A stretch of DNA of 64,000 nt from Hoeflea phototrophica DFL-43. GTDB lineage: Bacteria > Pseudomonadota > Alphaproteobacteria > Rhizobiales > Rhizobiaceae. A program made the position numbers and the translations under genes. Shown here one piece after another: positions 18,613-27,199 of this stretch. Where the stretch lies: the NCBI RefSeq assembly GCF_000154705.2, contig NZ_CM002917.1, positions 434,001 through 498,000 on the forward strand, read 5' to 3'. Under the pieces are notes generated by a model. The model was not told the DNA's origin and did not search any database. It worked only from the letters and a program-made list of their open reading frames with translations. Each line of letters begins with the position of its first letter. Position 1 is the stretch's first letter.

Positions 18613-19677
18613 TCATTCGAGCCGCAATCCCGTGCCCGTGTCAAACAGGTGCGCCATCTCGGCCTGGGGGCGCAGCCTGATCGTGTCGCCTGGCCTAATG
18701 GACCTGCGCTCCCTCAGAACCACGATGATTTCGCGGCCCGCCGCACGCAGAACCAGATGGGTTTCCGACCCGGTCGGCTCGACCACAGCCACCTTTGCCT
18801 CAAAGCCGGTATCATCGAGAAGCAGGTGCTCCGGACGGATTCCGAAGGTTATCCTGCGGCCTTCATCAAGCCCGTCCATGTTCGGCGCTTCAAGCGAAAC
18901 GCCTTCTGCCACGACGAACGGCTGCCCGTCCTTGTGTTCAACCACGCCCTCGATCAGGTTCATCGACGGAGAGCCGATGAAGCCAGCGACAAACATGTTG
19001 GCAGGCCGGTCATAAAGCTCCAGCGGCGCACCCTGCTGCGAGATATGCCCGTCGCGCATGACCACGATCTGGTCGGCCATGGTCATGGCTTCGATCTGGT
19101 CATGGGTGACATAGACAGTCGTTGTCGACAGCCGTTGATGCAACTCGCGGATTTCGGTGCGCATTTGCACTCTGAGCTTGGCGTCGAGATTGGACAGCGG
19201 CTCGTCGAACAGGAACACTTGTGGTTCGCGCACAATCGCCCGGCCCATGGCAACGCGCTGGCGCTGGCCGCCCGAGAGTTCGCGTGGATAGCGTTTGAGA
19301 TAGGGTTTGAGGCCGAGGATCTCGGCCGCAGTGGCGACCCGCTGATCGATTTCAGCTTTCTCCATGCGCTGCATCTTGAGCGCAAATCCCATATTTGCGG
19401 CCACCGTCTTATGCGGATACAGCGCGTAATTCTGAAACACCATGGCGATGTTGCGTTCGGCAGGCGGTAGATTGTTGACCACCCGTCCGCCGATGCTGAT
19501 CGTGCCGTCCGTCACGCCTTCGAGGCCGGCCAGCATCCGCAACAAGGTCGATTTGCCACAGCCAGAGGGCCCCACAAGCACAACAAACCGGCCATCCGGA
19601 ATATCGACATCAACACCGTGGATGACTTCCACCGACCCGTAGGCCTTGTAGAGTTTCTCGATCCTGACGTCTGCCAT
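18613..19677 (-). CDS. Sugar ABC transporter ATP-binding protein (UgpC/SmoK/MsmK type)
   Basis: 354 residues. Walker A GPSGCGKST is at 36-44, with Q-loop VFQNYALYPHKTV, signature LSGGQRQRVAMGRAIVR, Walker B VFLFDEPLSNLDAKLR and H-loop YVTHDQIEAMTMAD. These are followed by a MalK-like TOBE domain (about 235-354, with FGIRPEHL). All motifs are canonical, so a homodimer should work. It energises the importer whose binding protein and two permeases are encoded divergently at 19930-23673. The 252-bp region between them carries the proposed GntR operator at 19757-19768, so both sides are probably controlled together. Confidence 0.93.
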   Translation of the reverse strand: MADVRIEKLYKAYGSVEVIHGVDVDIPDGRFVVLVGPSGCGKSTLLRMLAGLEGVTDGTISIGGRVVNNLPPAERNIAMVFQNYALYPHKTVAANMGFALKMQRMEKAEIDQRVATAAEILGLKPYLKRYPRELSGGQRQRVAMGRAIVREPQVFLFDEPLSNLDAKLRVQMRTEIRELHQRLSTTTVYVTHDQIEAMTMADQIVVMRDGHISQQGAPLELYDRPANMFVAGFIGSPSMNLIEGVVEHKDGQPFVVAEGVSLEAPNMDGLDEGRRITFGIRPEHLLLDDTGFEAKVAVVEPTGSETHLVLRAAGREIIVVLRERRSIRPGDTIRLRPQAEMAHLFDTGTGLRLE

Positions 19678-19756
19678 GCCGCCCCCTCTGTTTACACTGA
19701 CACTGTTTGGCCAAGTGGTAACGCAGGTTCAGGGCTCTGTCCATCATCTAGTCATA

Positions 19757-19768
19757 CTAGCATGTTAG
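19757..19768. promoter_or_regulatory. Candidate GntR operator 1 (CTAGCATGTTAG)
   Basis: The near-palindrome CTAGCATGTTAG lies in the divergent gap between the ABC ATPase operon and the binding-protein operon. It is 5 bp upstream of a TTGACA-like -35 element (19773-19778). Identical or near-identical copies occur at 27171-27182 and 31729-31740, always in a divergent promoter of the same locus. The copy next to the locus's own GntR gene is a perfect palindrome. The repeated sequence is seen directly; binding by the GntR protein is inferred. Confidence 0.7.
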
Positions 19769-19929
19769 ATGCTTGACAGCTTGGTTGAAGGCTGAAATGT
19801 TTTCATTCTGTCCGGCACATCCGGACCCGGGTGTTGGGACAATCAAGGCGTTAAACGACCAAGATCGTGGTCGGGCAGCCTCCCTGGCCCGGACCGCTGG
19901 AGGAGCGGATAACGCTTGGGAGGTGTTTC

Positions 19930-21561
19930 ATGAAAGTTGATTTGTACGAACATGCAGTCCGGGTGGCGATGAGCCGCCGCCGACTGCTTCAGGGCACGGC
20001 TGCAGTTGGCAGCATGGCCGCATTGGGTGGACTTGGCGTGAAAACCGCCGCTGCGCAGGACAATATCCGCGCGGAAATCCTGAAGATACCCGGCGTGGGT
20101 GCGGGATCTCCGACCGATGCCGATTGGCAGAAGGTCGGTGAATTGTGCCTGGCCACAACCAAGGCAAATGTCGCAGAAGGTGAGTTCGAAGGTGTAGAGC
20201 TGACCTTCATGGGTCTCAACAACCAGAATCTTCACAACTTCCTGTTCCGCGGCTTCCTGAAGCCTTGGGAAGCCTACACGGGCGCCAAGATCAACTGGAT
20301 CGATCTTGCACAGGCCGATTACAACGCGCGTCTGCAGCAGTCGATCGCCACCGGCACGGTGGATTTCGACATCCTGGAAATGGGCGCACCGTTCGAGGGT
20401 GATACTGCCGGACGCGGCCTTCTCGACGAGATGCCGGACTGGGTGGCCGAACAGATTGAAGCCGACGATTTGGTGGGCTATCTCAAGGCGCCGGTGGGCA
20501 CCTGGGATGGCAAGACCTACCGGGTCACCATCGATGGCGACTGCCACACATTTGCCTACCGCACCGACTATTTCGGTGAAGGCGGCATCGGCGGTGCCGA
20601 AGTGCCGAAGACTTGGCAGCAGATCAATGCCGTCACCAAGGATCTTGCTGGCAAGACCGACCCGCTGACCGGTCTGCCTGCCCACGGCTATCTTGACCCG
20701 CTCAAGGGCTGGGGCGGTTTCGGCTTCTATTTCGTCGCCAACCGCGCAACGGCCTATGTGAAGCATCCTGATGAGGCAGCCTGGTTGTTTGAGCCGGACA
20801 CGATGAAGCCGCTGGTCAACAATCCCGGTTGGGTGCAGGCGTTCCAGGACGTCATGGACCTGATCGCAACGGAAGGCGCCTATCCGGCTGACCAGATCAA
20901 CGCCGACCCCGGCACCACGGCCTTCAGCCAGTTCCTCGCCGGAACCGGTTCGATGCTGATGTGGTGGGGCGATGTGGGCTCGTCGGCACGCACCTCCGAC
21001 ACTTCGGTGGTCGGCGATGTGGTTGGCTTCGGCATCAACCCTGCCTCTGAGCGCCGCTACAACTGGCGCTCCGGAGCATGGGAAGAGGAAATGAACGAGG
21101 CGCCAAGCATGGCTTACATCGGCTGGGGTGTTTATGTCACCAGCCGGGTCTCGGGAGACGAGAAGAAGCGCAAGGCAGCCTGGTCGGCTGCAGCCCATCT
21201 CGGCGGCAAGGATCTGTCGCTCTGGACGTCCGCCTATCCGTCCGGCTTCCAGCCCTACCGCAACAGCCACTTCAACTACGAGGAGTGGGAAGCGGCAGGT
21301 TACGACCGGGCCTTTGTTGAAGACTATCTCGGTTCAAACCGCGACAGCTACAACCACCCCAACGCTGCGATTGAGCCGCGAATCCCCGGCATCTTCCAGT
21401 ACTATTCCGTGGCCGAGGACGAACTGGCCAAGGGCTTTGCCGGACAGTATGGCTCGGCTCAGGAAACCGCGGATGCGATTGCTGCCGCCTGGGAGAAGAT
21501 CACCGACCAGATCGGCCGGGAAAGCCAGATCGCGCTCTACAAGGCCTCGTTGGGCATGTAG
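19930..21561 (+). CDS. Sugar ABC transporter substrate-binding protein with Tat signal
   Basis: 543-residue periplasmic binding protein, larger than the usual 400-450 of family-1 proteins. The start at 19930 is set by a strong GGGAGGTG ribosome site 5 bases upstream. The N-terminus SRRRLLQGTAAVGSMAALG followed by AAAAQ is a twin-arginine signal peptide, so the protein is exported folded. Family-1 features include GRGLLDEMPDW, YRVTIDGDCHTFAYRTDYFG and AGTGSMLMWWGDVG. It delivers the sugar to the permease pair directly downstream. A GC-rich hairpin (21580-21605) separates it from the first permease, as in many binding-protein operons. The ligand is unknown; locus context suggests a deoxy sugar or glycoside. 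Confidence 0.88.
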   Translation: MKVDLYEHAVRVAMSRRRLLQGTAAVGSMAALGGLGVKTAAAQDNIRAEILKIPGVGAGSPTDADWQKVGELCLATTKANVAEGEFEGVELTFMGLNNQNLHNFLFRGFLKPWEAYTGAKINWIDLAQADYNARLQQSIATGTVDFDILEMGAPFEGDTAGRGLLDEMPDWVAEQIEADDLVGYLKAPVGTWDGKTYRVTIDGDCHTFAYRTDYFGEGGIGGAEVPKTWQQINAVTKDLAGKTDPLTGLPAHGYLDPLKGWGGFGFYFVANRATAYVKHPDEAAWLFEPDTMKPLVNNPGWVQAFQDVMDLIATEGAYPADQINADPGTTAFSQFLAGTGSMLMWWGDVGSSARTSDTSVVGDVVGFGINPASERRYNWRSGAWEEEMNEAPSMAYIGWGVYVTSRVSGDEKKRKAAWSAAAHLGGKDLSLWTSAYPSGFQPYRNSHFNYEEWEAAGYDRAFVEDYLGSNRDSYNHPNAAIEPRIPGIFQYYSVAEDELAKGFAGQYGSAQETADAIAAAWEKITDQIGRESQIALYKASLGM

Positions 21562-21579
21562 TCCGCCAGTCTGAAAATG

Positions 21580-21605
21580 ACGCCGGCGGTGCGAGCCGCC
21601 GGCGT
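21580..21605 (+). terminator. Intercistronic hairpin after the binding-protein gene
   Basis: A 10-bp perfect stem ACGCCGGCGG (21580-21589) / CCGCCGGCGT (21596-21605) with a 6-base loop lies 18 bp after the binding-protein stop. There is only a short ATTTC afterwards, not a T-run. It is more likely a partial terminator or an mRNA-stabilising structure that keeps binding protein in excess over permease. Similar hairpins are at the equivalent places in two other operons of the window. Confidence 0.65.
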
Positions 21606-21632
21606 ATTTCATGAAATACGGGGCATGCGCAG

Positions 21633-22739
21633 TTGGCTGAGCAGGGCGATTTCCTTCACGTTGTCACAACCGACAATCTCACCGATCGCAGGATTGCGCT
21701 CGGCCGTGCCATGATTTGGGGGTCGGCGGGCTTCCTGGCCGTGGTCGCACTCGTGCAGACCCTTCAGGAAACCGGATATGCCGACTTCGGCTTCTCCACC
21801 TGGCGGCCGACGCTCTATGCCTATGTGCTCTGGGCGATCTGCCTGTGCTGGGGCCAGGTGCTGATCCGCGGCGAACGCGGAAAGCGCGTGCTTTTCGTTC
21901 TGCCCGCGGCACTGTTCGTGATCTCGATGGTGGTGTTTCCGCTGCTGTTCGGGCTGGTAATCGCCTTCTCAGACTGGAACCTGTCATCGCCGACGGGCCG
22001 GACGTTCAACGGTCTCGACAACATCCGCCAGATGTGGACCGATGATTTCTACTGGAATGCAATGGCCAACATGGTGCGCTACACGCTGGCGATCATCGTT
22101 GAATATGCCATCGCCTTCGGGCTTGCACTTCTGCTCAACTCGCAGATCCACGCCCGCAAATTCTTCCGTGTCGCCTTCCTGATGCCGCTGATGCTCTCGC
22201 CGGTGGCGGTGAGCTGGATGATCGGCAAATCGATGATGGAGATCCGCTTCGGCCCGATTGCCCGGCTTGCGCGCGAACTGGGTTGGGCCTCGCCCTCCTT
22301 CTTCGGCTCGCCGGAGATGGCGCGCTTCACCATCATGGTGATGGATGCCTGGACCTACATTCCCTTCATGATGATCATGATTCTGGCCGGACTTCAGGCG
22401 ATCCCCAGGGACATCCAGGAAGCGGCGAAGGTGGATGGGGCGAGATCCTGGCGTGGGTTCTGGGAAGTCACTTTCCCGCTGATGCTGCCGGTCTCGATAA
22501 CCGTGATCCTGATCCGCATCATCTTCAAACTCAAACTTGCCGACATCATTATCAATGTCACTGCAGGCGGTCCCGGCGGCGCCACCGACAGTGTCACCAG
22601 CTTCATTTTCCGGGAATACCGCGACCGCTCCAATGTCGGTTACGGAACGCTGTTGGCGATGGTCTATCTGGTGCTGATCGTGATTGCGATCACCATCGTG
22701 ATGAAACTCACTGACCGCTGGGCGCGGCCGCGCTATTGA
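21633..22739 (+). CDS. Sugar ABC transporter permease (MalF/UgpA type)
   Basis: 368 residues from a TTG at 21633; an ATG at 21711 is an alternative start that would drop 26 residues. There are eight likely membrane segments, including two in an N-terminal extension, as in MalF-type permeases. The conserved cytoplasmic EAA loop reads IQEAAKVDGARSWRGFWEVTFPLMLPV near residues 262-288. It forms the translocation pore with the downstream permease, and the MsmK-like ATPase encoded divergently supplies energy. It is separated by 16 bp from the next permease gene. The substrate is the same unknown sugar as that of the binding protein. Confidence 0.88.
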   Translation: MAEQGDFLHVVTTDNLTDRRIALGRAMIWGSAGFLAVVALVQTLQETGYADFGFSTWRPTLYAYVLWAICLCWGQVLIRGERGKRVLFVLPAALFVISMVVFPLLFGLVIAFSDWNLSSPTGRTFNGLDNIRQMWTDDFYWNAMANMVRYTLAIIVEYAIAFGLALLLNSQIHARKFFRVAFLMPLMLSPVAVSWMIGKSMMEIRFGPIARLARELGWASPSFFGSPEMARFTIMVMDAWTYIPFMMIMILAGLQAIPRDIQEAAKVDGARSWRGFWEVTFPLMLPVSITVILIRIIFKLKLADIIINVTAGGPGGATDSVTSFIFREYRDRSNVGYGTLLAMVYLVLIVIAITIVMKLTDRWARPRY

Positions 22740-22755
22740 CCGGGGAGGGAAAACA

Positions 22756-23673
22756 GTGAGCCAGCAGATATTCCACGACAGCCCGGCCGACCTTGGCCAC
22801 AAGGTCAAATGGTTCTCCGGCCGCTTTGCGGTTTACAGCGTGCTGATCCTCTGGGCGATCATCTGCCTGTTTCCGATCTACTGGACCATCACCACCTCGT
22901 TCAAGATGGCGCCTGACGTGATGCGCGGAAACCTGATCCCGTTCTGGGATTTCCAGCCCAAATGGCTGGGCTGGAAATCGCTCGGCCTGTCACCCGACAC
23001 GATCAATGCCGAATCCACGGTGCGTGAGGAGTTCCTCAAGCGCTTCTACAATTCGGTGATCACCTCGCTCTCGGCCTCCGCACTTGCAGTCTTTCTTGGC
23101 TCGCTTGCAGCCTACGGCCTGTCGAGGTTTTCCTACCGCTTCGGCTTCATGCGCAACTCCGACATCTCGTTCTTCTTTTTGAGCCAGCTGATCCTGCCGC
23201 CGGTGGTTCTGGCGCTGCCATTCCTTGTGCTCTACAAATCACTGGCGCTGCTCGACACCCGCATCGGGCTGATCCTGCTCTACACGCTCACCGTGCTGCC
23301 GATCGTGATCTGGATCATGCGTGATCAGTTCGCCGGCATTCCCAAGGAGCTTGAAGAGGCGGCCCTGGTTGATGGATTGTCAATCTGGGGCGCTTTCGCC
23401 ACCATCGTCATGCCGATTGCGCTTCCGGGAATGGTCGCGGCCTTCATCCTGTCGCTGGTGCTGACCTGGAACGAATATTTCTTCGCAGCCCTGCTGACCT
23501 CGACCCACGCCAACACCCTGCCGGTGATGGTGGCCAGTCAGACCGGCAGCCAGGGCATCAGCTGGTGGTCCATGGCAGCCCTGTCGTTTGCCGCGATCTT
23601 GCCGCTTATCGCCATCGGCATCCTGCTCGAGCGCTACATCATCAAGGGCATGGCCGCCGGTGCGGTGAAGTAG
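22756..23673 (+). CDS. Sugar ABC transporter permease (MalG/UgpE type)
   Basis: 305 residues with six membrane segments and a short cytoplasmic N-terminus. The MalG-type opening YSVLILWAIICLFPIYWTITTSFK and the EAA loop LEEAALVDGLSIWGAFATIVMPIALPG near 200-226 are typical. A GTG start at 22756 follows a GGGGAGGG ribosome site. The gene ends 31 bp before the convergent FGGY kinase stop, with a small shared hairpin between them. Confidence 0.9.
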   Translation: MSQQIFHDSPADLGHKVKWFSGRFAVYSVLILWAIICLFPIYWTITTSFKMAPDVMRGNLIPFWDFQPKWLGWKSLGLSPDTINAESTVREEFLKRFYNSVITSLSASALAVFLGSLAAYGLSRFSYRFGFMRNSDISFFFLSQLILPPVVLALPFLVLYKSLALLDTRIGLILLYTLTVLPIVIWIMRDQFAGIPKELEEAALVDGLSIWGAFATIVMPIALPGMVAAFILSLVLTWNEYFFAALLTSTHANTLPVMVASQTGSQGISWWSMAALSFAAILPLIAIGILLERYIIKGMAAGAVK

Positions 23674-23688
23674 GGAGTGGCCTCAGAC

Positions 23689-23705
23689 AGCCGGAGACTC
23701 CGGCT
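23689..23705. terminator. Small convergent hairpin between permease and FGGY kinase genes
   Basis: AGCCGG (23689-23694) pairs with CCGGCT (23700-23705) around a five-base loop. It sits between two converging genes and touches the kinase stop codon. There is no T-run on either side, so termination would be weak. Confidence 0.35.
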
Positions 23706-25198
23706 TACTCCACGCGCCCCAACTCGGCCATGATGACCTTTGTCTGTTCATAGAGCCTGAGGAACAATGGATATTGCCGCGCGTAGGCCGCGTGGTTCTC
23801 GGCCTTGACGATTTCTCCCACTGGGTTCCACGTCGCCATATCGTCCGGCTGTGCCTGCCCTATTGCGAGTGCTGCCAGAAAGGCGTCACCATAAGAAGCG
23901 CCGGTGGTTACGCTGCAGACGATCTGGTCGAGGCCGGAAAGATCCGAAGTGGCCTTGAGCCACGGACGGTTTCTGGTTCCACCGCCCACCGCCAGCACTC
24001 GCGCCGGCCGTTGCCCGGCCTCGGCATAGGTGTCGGCGATGTGCCTTGTGGCCGAGGCTATGCCCTCGAGCACGGCGCGGTACATGTCGCCCCGGTCATG
24101 GGTGAGATCGAGACCGAAAAATGTGCCCTTGGCATTCGTGTCATGGATGGGTGTTCGTTCGCCCGAAAAATAGGGCAGGCAGATCAATCCCTTCGCTCCG
24201 GGCGGCGAGGCCTCGGCCTCCTTTGCCAGCACCCCGAAGGCCTCATCGCGTGAAAGCTCGCGGGCGAACCGGTCACGGAACCAGTGAGTCAGAGTGCCCG
24301 ATGTGGCAAGCCCCGCCATTGCAGCGTGCTCACCGGGGAACAGCCAGGGCGCATGCCACAGCCGCGCGTCGGACAGGGGTTTGTCGGAAAGCAGAATGAT
24401 GAAGATGGTTGAGCCATACATCATCATCATGTCGCCCGGTTGCCGCACGCCGACACTGACGGCTTCCGCCGCTGCATCTATGGTGCCGCAGGTTACCGGC
24501 GTTCCCGGCGCCAGCCCGGTTTCAAGGGCGGCGGCTTCCGTGACATGGCCTGCAATTTCGGTCGACCACATCAGTTTCGGCAGCAGCTCCGGTGGGCAGA
24601 AATCGCAAAGATCGAAACACCAGTCCTGCCTTGCAATGTCATAGATCGGCGAGAAATTTGCGGCCGTGTAATGGTCGATCGCATAGGTCCCGGTGAGCCG
24701 GTAGGTCATATAGCTGGTGGAATTGAGAATCTTGGCGGTCTTCGCCCAAAGCTCTGGATGGTTGCGCTTGAACCACAGGATCTTGGGTCCGACCGATTGC
24801 GAGGTCAGTGCATTGCCGCAGCGCTCAAGAATTGCGTCGGCGCCAATTTCGGCATTGAGGTCCTCGATCTCGCGCGCCGCTCTGGTATCGACACCATAAA
24901 GCACGCCGTTGATCAGTGGCGCGCCATCCCGATCGACCGGCAGCATGCAGGGCCCGATCGCCGAAGTCGCGACCGCACGGATCTCCGACGCGTCAACGCC
25001 ACTGTCAGCGATCAGCTTTCTGGTGATGAAAACGAAGTCGCCCCACCAGTCTTCTTCCGCACGGTGTTCGGCCCAGCCTGGCCGCGGCACGATCATCTCG
25101 TGCGGCCGCGCGGCCTGCGCAACGATCCGCCCGCCATCCTCCACCAGCACGCCCTTGGATTCGAACGTGCCGATATCAACACCCAGCGTGTAGCCCAT
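23705..25198 (-). CDS. FGGY-family carbohydrate kinase
   Basis: 497 residues. The N-terminal ATPase motif YTLGVDIGTFESKGVLVEDG (3-22) with its key aspartate is present, as is the GWAEHRAEEDWWGD substrate segment. GTPVTCGTIDAAAEAVSVG lies in the hinge and CLPYFSGERTPIHDTNAKG near 315-333. ILAVGGGTRNRPWLKATSDLSG, the adenine-binding glycine-rich stretch, is in the C-terminal domain. The family phosphorylates free ketoses or polyols (xylulose, fuculose, ribulose, glycerol). It is the third gene of a minus-strand operon behind the BtpA-like and M42 genes, 1 bp after the M42 stop. The substrate cannot be told; L-fuculose or a derived ketose is possible given the fucU-like gene. Confidence 0.9.
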   Translation of the reverse strand: MGYTLGVDIGTFESKGVLVEDGGRIVAQAARPHEMIVPRPGWAEHRAEEDWWGDFVFITRKLIADSGVDASEIRAVATSAIGPCMLPVDRDGAPLINGVLYGVDTRAAREIEDLNAEIGADAILERCGNALTSQSVGPKILWFKRNHPELWAKTAKILNSTSYMTYRLTGTYAIDHYTAANFSPIYDIARQDWCFDLCDFCPPELLPKLMWSTEIAGHVTEAAALETGLAPGTPVTCGTIDAAAEAVSVGVRQPGDMMMMYGSTIFIILLSDKPLSDARLWHAPWLFPGEHAAMAGLATSGTLTHWFRDRFARELSRDEAFGVLAKEAEASPPGAKGLICLPYFSGERTPIHDTNAKGTFFGLDLTHDRGDMYRAVLEGIASATRHIADTYAEAGQRPARVLAVGGGTRNRPWLKATSDLSGLDQIVCSVTTGASYGDAFLAALAIGQAQPDDMATWNPVGEIVKAENHAAYARQYPLFLRLYEQTKVIMAELGRVE

Positions 25199-25199
25199 C

Positions 25200-26297
25200 T
25201 CAGATCTCCCGGGTCAGCTTGAAGTCGGGGCCTATACCGGCGATTGCGGCAAGCGCGAGCCGGGTCATGGCTTCGACATCGCCCAGGTCGCAGCATTCAA
25301 CCGCCGAATGCGAATGCCGCATTGGAAAGCCGATATCGATGGAGGCGACGCCTTCTCCCACCAGTTGGACATAGGACAGATCGGTCAATACGCCGACCTG
25401 CGCCGAGCGCTGCAACGGCATTGCCAGATCCTCGGCGGTCTGTTCGAAGAGCCTAACCATTGCCGGATGCGGGATCACCCCGTTAAGCGTGCCGCGGCCA
25501 TGAAATGAATAAAGGCTGATACCGGGGCCACCGCCAAGCCGCATCTCGCCGCGCTCAGCCATATCCGGCGTATCGGTGGCAAGCATCAGGTCGATCTGGA
25601 TCGCGATGTCGGGTTTGAGCGCCTGAGCCGCCACCAGCGCGCCGCGCAGATTGAACTCTTCCTGCACGCTGAAGACCACATGCACTGTCGGCCCTGTCCC
25701 TTCACGCTTGGCAAGGCCGCGCGCGATCTCGATAAGGGCCGCGCATCCGGCCCGGTCATCGACCGAGGTTCCTGCCACCCGGTCGCCTGCCAGCTCGAAG
25801 ATCCGCGGTTGATAGACCACCGGCGTCCCGATCTTCACCCCCGCCGCTTCCACTGCCTGCTTTGAACCATGACCGGTGTCGATCCGGATATCCGGCGTTG
25901 TCACCACCTTGTATTTCTCATCCGGTGAGGTCGCGTGATGCGCCTTGTTCATGATGATGCCCGGCACGTCCCGGCCTTCGCCCACGCAGAGTGTCACCGC
26001 CTGCGCAGCCATCGCGCGTTCCGACACGCCACCCATGCGCTCGACCCGGATCAACCCGTCATTCTCGATCTTGCGCACAAAGAAGCCGAGCTGGTCCATG
26101 TGAGTGAAGATCATCACCGAAGGGATCGCCAGATCGCCGTTAAAGCTGGCGATCACATTGCCCATCCGGTCCACCCGGCTTGCAACGCCAGCGTCCGAGA
26201 GCCTTGATCGGATCAACTTTGCCACCCGCTCCTCATGGCCGGAAAGGCCCGGCGTCATCATCAGATCGTAAAGATCTTCACGCAACTGTTGCCGCAT
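25200..26297 (-). CDS. M42-family metallopeptidase-like protein
   Basis: 365 residues. The di-zinc peptidase pattern is intact: FTHMDQLGFFVRK with H66 and D68, TSVDDRAGCAALIEIARGL with the bridging aspartate, FSVQEEFNLRGA with the catalytic glutamates, and a late MRHSHSAVE histidine. M42 enzymes are cytoplasmic aminopeptidases or deacylases, historically also annotated as endoglucanases. The ATG at 26297 overlaps the BtpA-like gene stop. Its place between a BtpA/SgcQ gene and a sugar kinase gene inside a GntR-controlled sugar operon is unusual for a peptidase. A role in cleaving an amide or ester on a modified sugar is conceivable but unproven. Confidence 0.88.
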   Translation of the reverse strand: MRQQLREDLYDLMMTPGLSGHEERVAKLIRSRLSDAGVASRVDRMGNVIASFNGDLAIPSVMIFTHMDQLGFFVRKIENDGLIRVERMGGVSERAMAAQAVTLCVGEGRDVPGIIMNKAHHATSPDEKYKVVTTPDIRIDTGHGSKQAVEAAGVKIGTPVVYQPRIFELAGDRVAGTSVDDRAGCAALIEIARGLAKREGTGPTVHVVFSVQEEFNLRGALVAAQALKPDIAIQIDLMLATDTPDMAERGEMRLGGGPGISLYSFHGRGTLNGVIPHPAMVRLFEQTAEDLAMPLQRSAQVGVLTDLSYVQLVGEGVASIDIGFPMRHSHSAVECCDLGDVEAMTRLALAAIAGIGPDFKLTREI

Positions 26298-27109
26298 CAC
26301 ACACCACCCCGTGCAGCTCGGGCCCGGTCCATCAGGTCCTGGGCGCGATTGGGATCAATCGCCTTCCAGGTGTCGCCGTCGATCTTCAGCGCCGAACCTA
26401 TGACACAGCCATCCGCGACCGCAAGCACATCGGCGATGGTGGCGTGCTTGACACCTGTATTGGCCAGCACCGGCGTGTCGGGCAACGCCTTCTTGACGGC
26501 TTCAAGATCGGACAGGGCCGCGGCTTCGCCGGTGATCTGGCCGGACACCAGCACCGCATCCGGGATAGAGGAGAACACGGCACTGCGGGCCCGGTCGGCA
26601 AGCGGCCGCCGGTCGAGGCTGTCGGCAAACTCTGCCGAGACATTGTAGAGCATGGCAAGGTCGCCCCGGCACAGACGATCCCGGTAGCGCATCGCCTTGC
26701 CGGCATCCGGCGTCCAGGGACCCATGTCGCTGGCATAGGTTCCGGTGAAGATTTCGCGCACGAACTGCGCACCGGTGGCGGCGGCAAGCGCGATCGAGCT
26801 CATCGGATCCCACAGCACATTGACGCCGAAGGGAGCCGTGATCTCGTTGCGCAATTGCCCGATGACATAGGCCATGGTGGCCGTCGATGCGGTATCGACG
26901 TCAAATTCGTAGGGCCGGTCGTTCTCATTGCCGAACATGACGGCGTCAAATCCGGCAGCCTGAAGCGCCACAAGATCGGCGCGAGCGGCGGCAACCAGCC
27001 CTTCAAGCCCGGCCTCGCGGTCGTGAAGCGGAGAGCCCGGCAAGGCGCCAAGGTGAACCATGCCAATGACCGGCTTGCCGGATCCGAAAACGCGCTTAAA
27101 GTTTTTCAA
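26297..27109 (-). CDS. BtpA/SgcQ family protein (TIM-barrel, function unclear)
   Basis: 270 residues from a TTG at 27109, chosen because GGGGAAG lies 4 bases upstream; a TTG at 27124 is the only longer option. The COG0434 pattern is clear: PVIGMVHLGALPGSP at the N-terminus, FDAVMFGNENDRPYEF, a middle LWDPMSSIALAAATGAQFVRE and the C-terminal NTGVKHATIADVLAVADGCVIGSALK resembling a phosphate-binding barrel end. The family is named after a cyanobacterial photosystem I biogenesis protein. In enteric bacteria SgcQ sits in a sugar PTS operon, where its reaction is unknown. It leads the minus-strand operon to M42 and FGGY genes, divergent from the aldo/keto reductase across operator 2. Confidence 0.88.
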   Translation of the reverse strand: MKNFKRVFGSGKPVIGMVHLGALPGSPLHDREAGLEGLVAAARADLVALQAAGFDAVMFGNENDRPYEFDVDTASTATMAYVIGQLRNEITAPFGVNVLWDPMSSIALAAATGAQFVREIFTGTYASDMGPWTPDAGKAMRYRDRLCRGDLAMLYNVSAEFADSLDRRPLADRARSAVFSSIPDAVLVSGQITGEAAALSDLEAVKKALPDTPVLANTGVKHATIADVLAVADGCVIGSALKIDGDTWKAIDPNRAQDLMDRARAARGGV

Positions 27110-27170
27110 TCCACTTCCCCCCAAAGCCGCATTTGATGAAACAGGACTATGCAGCCGATCAGCAAATATA

Positions 27171-27182
27171 CTAGCATGTTAG
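27171..27182. promoter_or_regulatory. Candidate GntR operator 2 (CTAGCATGTTAG)
   Basis: Same 12-bp sequence as operator 1, and the shared block extends three bases further on the left (ATACTAGCATGTTAG). It lies 18 bp before the aldo/keto reductase start (27200) and 62 bp before the BtpA-like start, so binding would block both directions. Its position also argues that translation of the reductase starts at 27200 and not at an upstream ATG (27149) that would place the operator inside the coding region. Confidence 0.7.
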
Positions 27183-27199
27183 CAGGCAGGGAGGCGCAG

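Noticed and set aside
19843..21270. Long open frame of 475 codons on the minus strand across the sugar-binding-protein gene
   Set aside because: It is an antisense shadow caused by high-GC codon use; it has no family motifs or ribosome site and the plus-strand gene has clear domains and a Tat signal.
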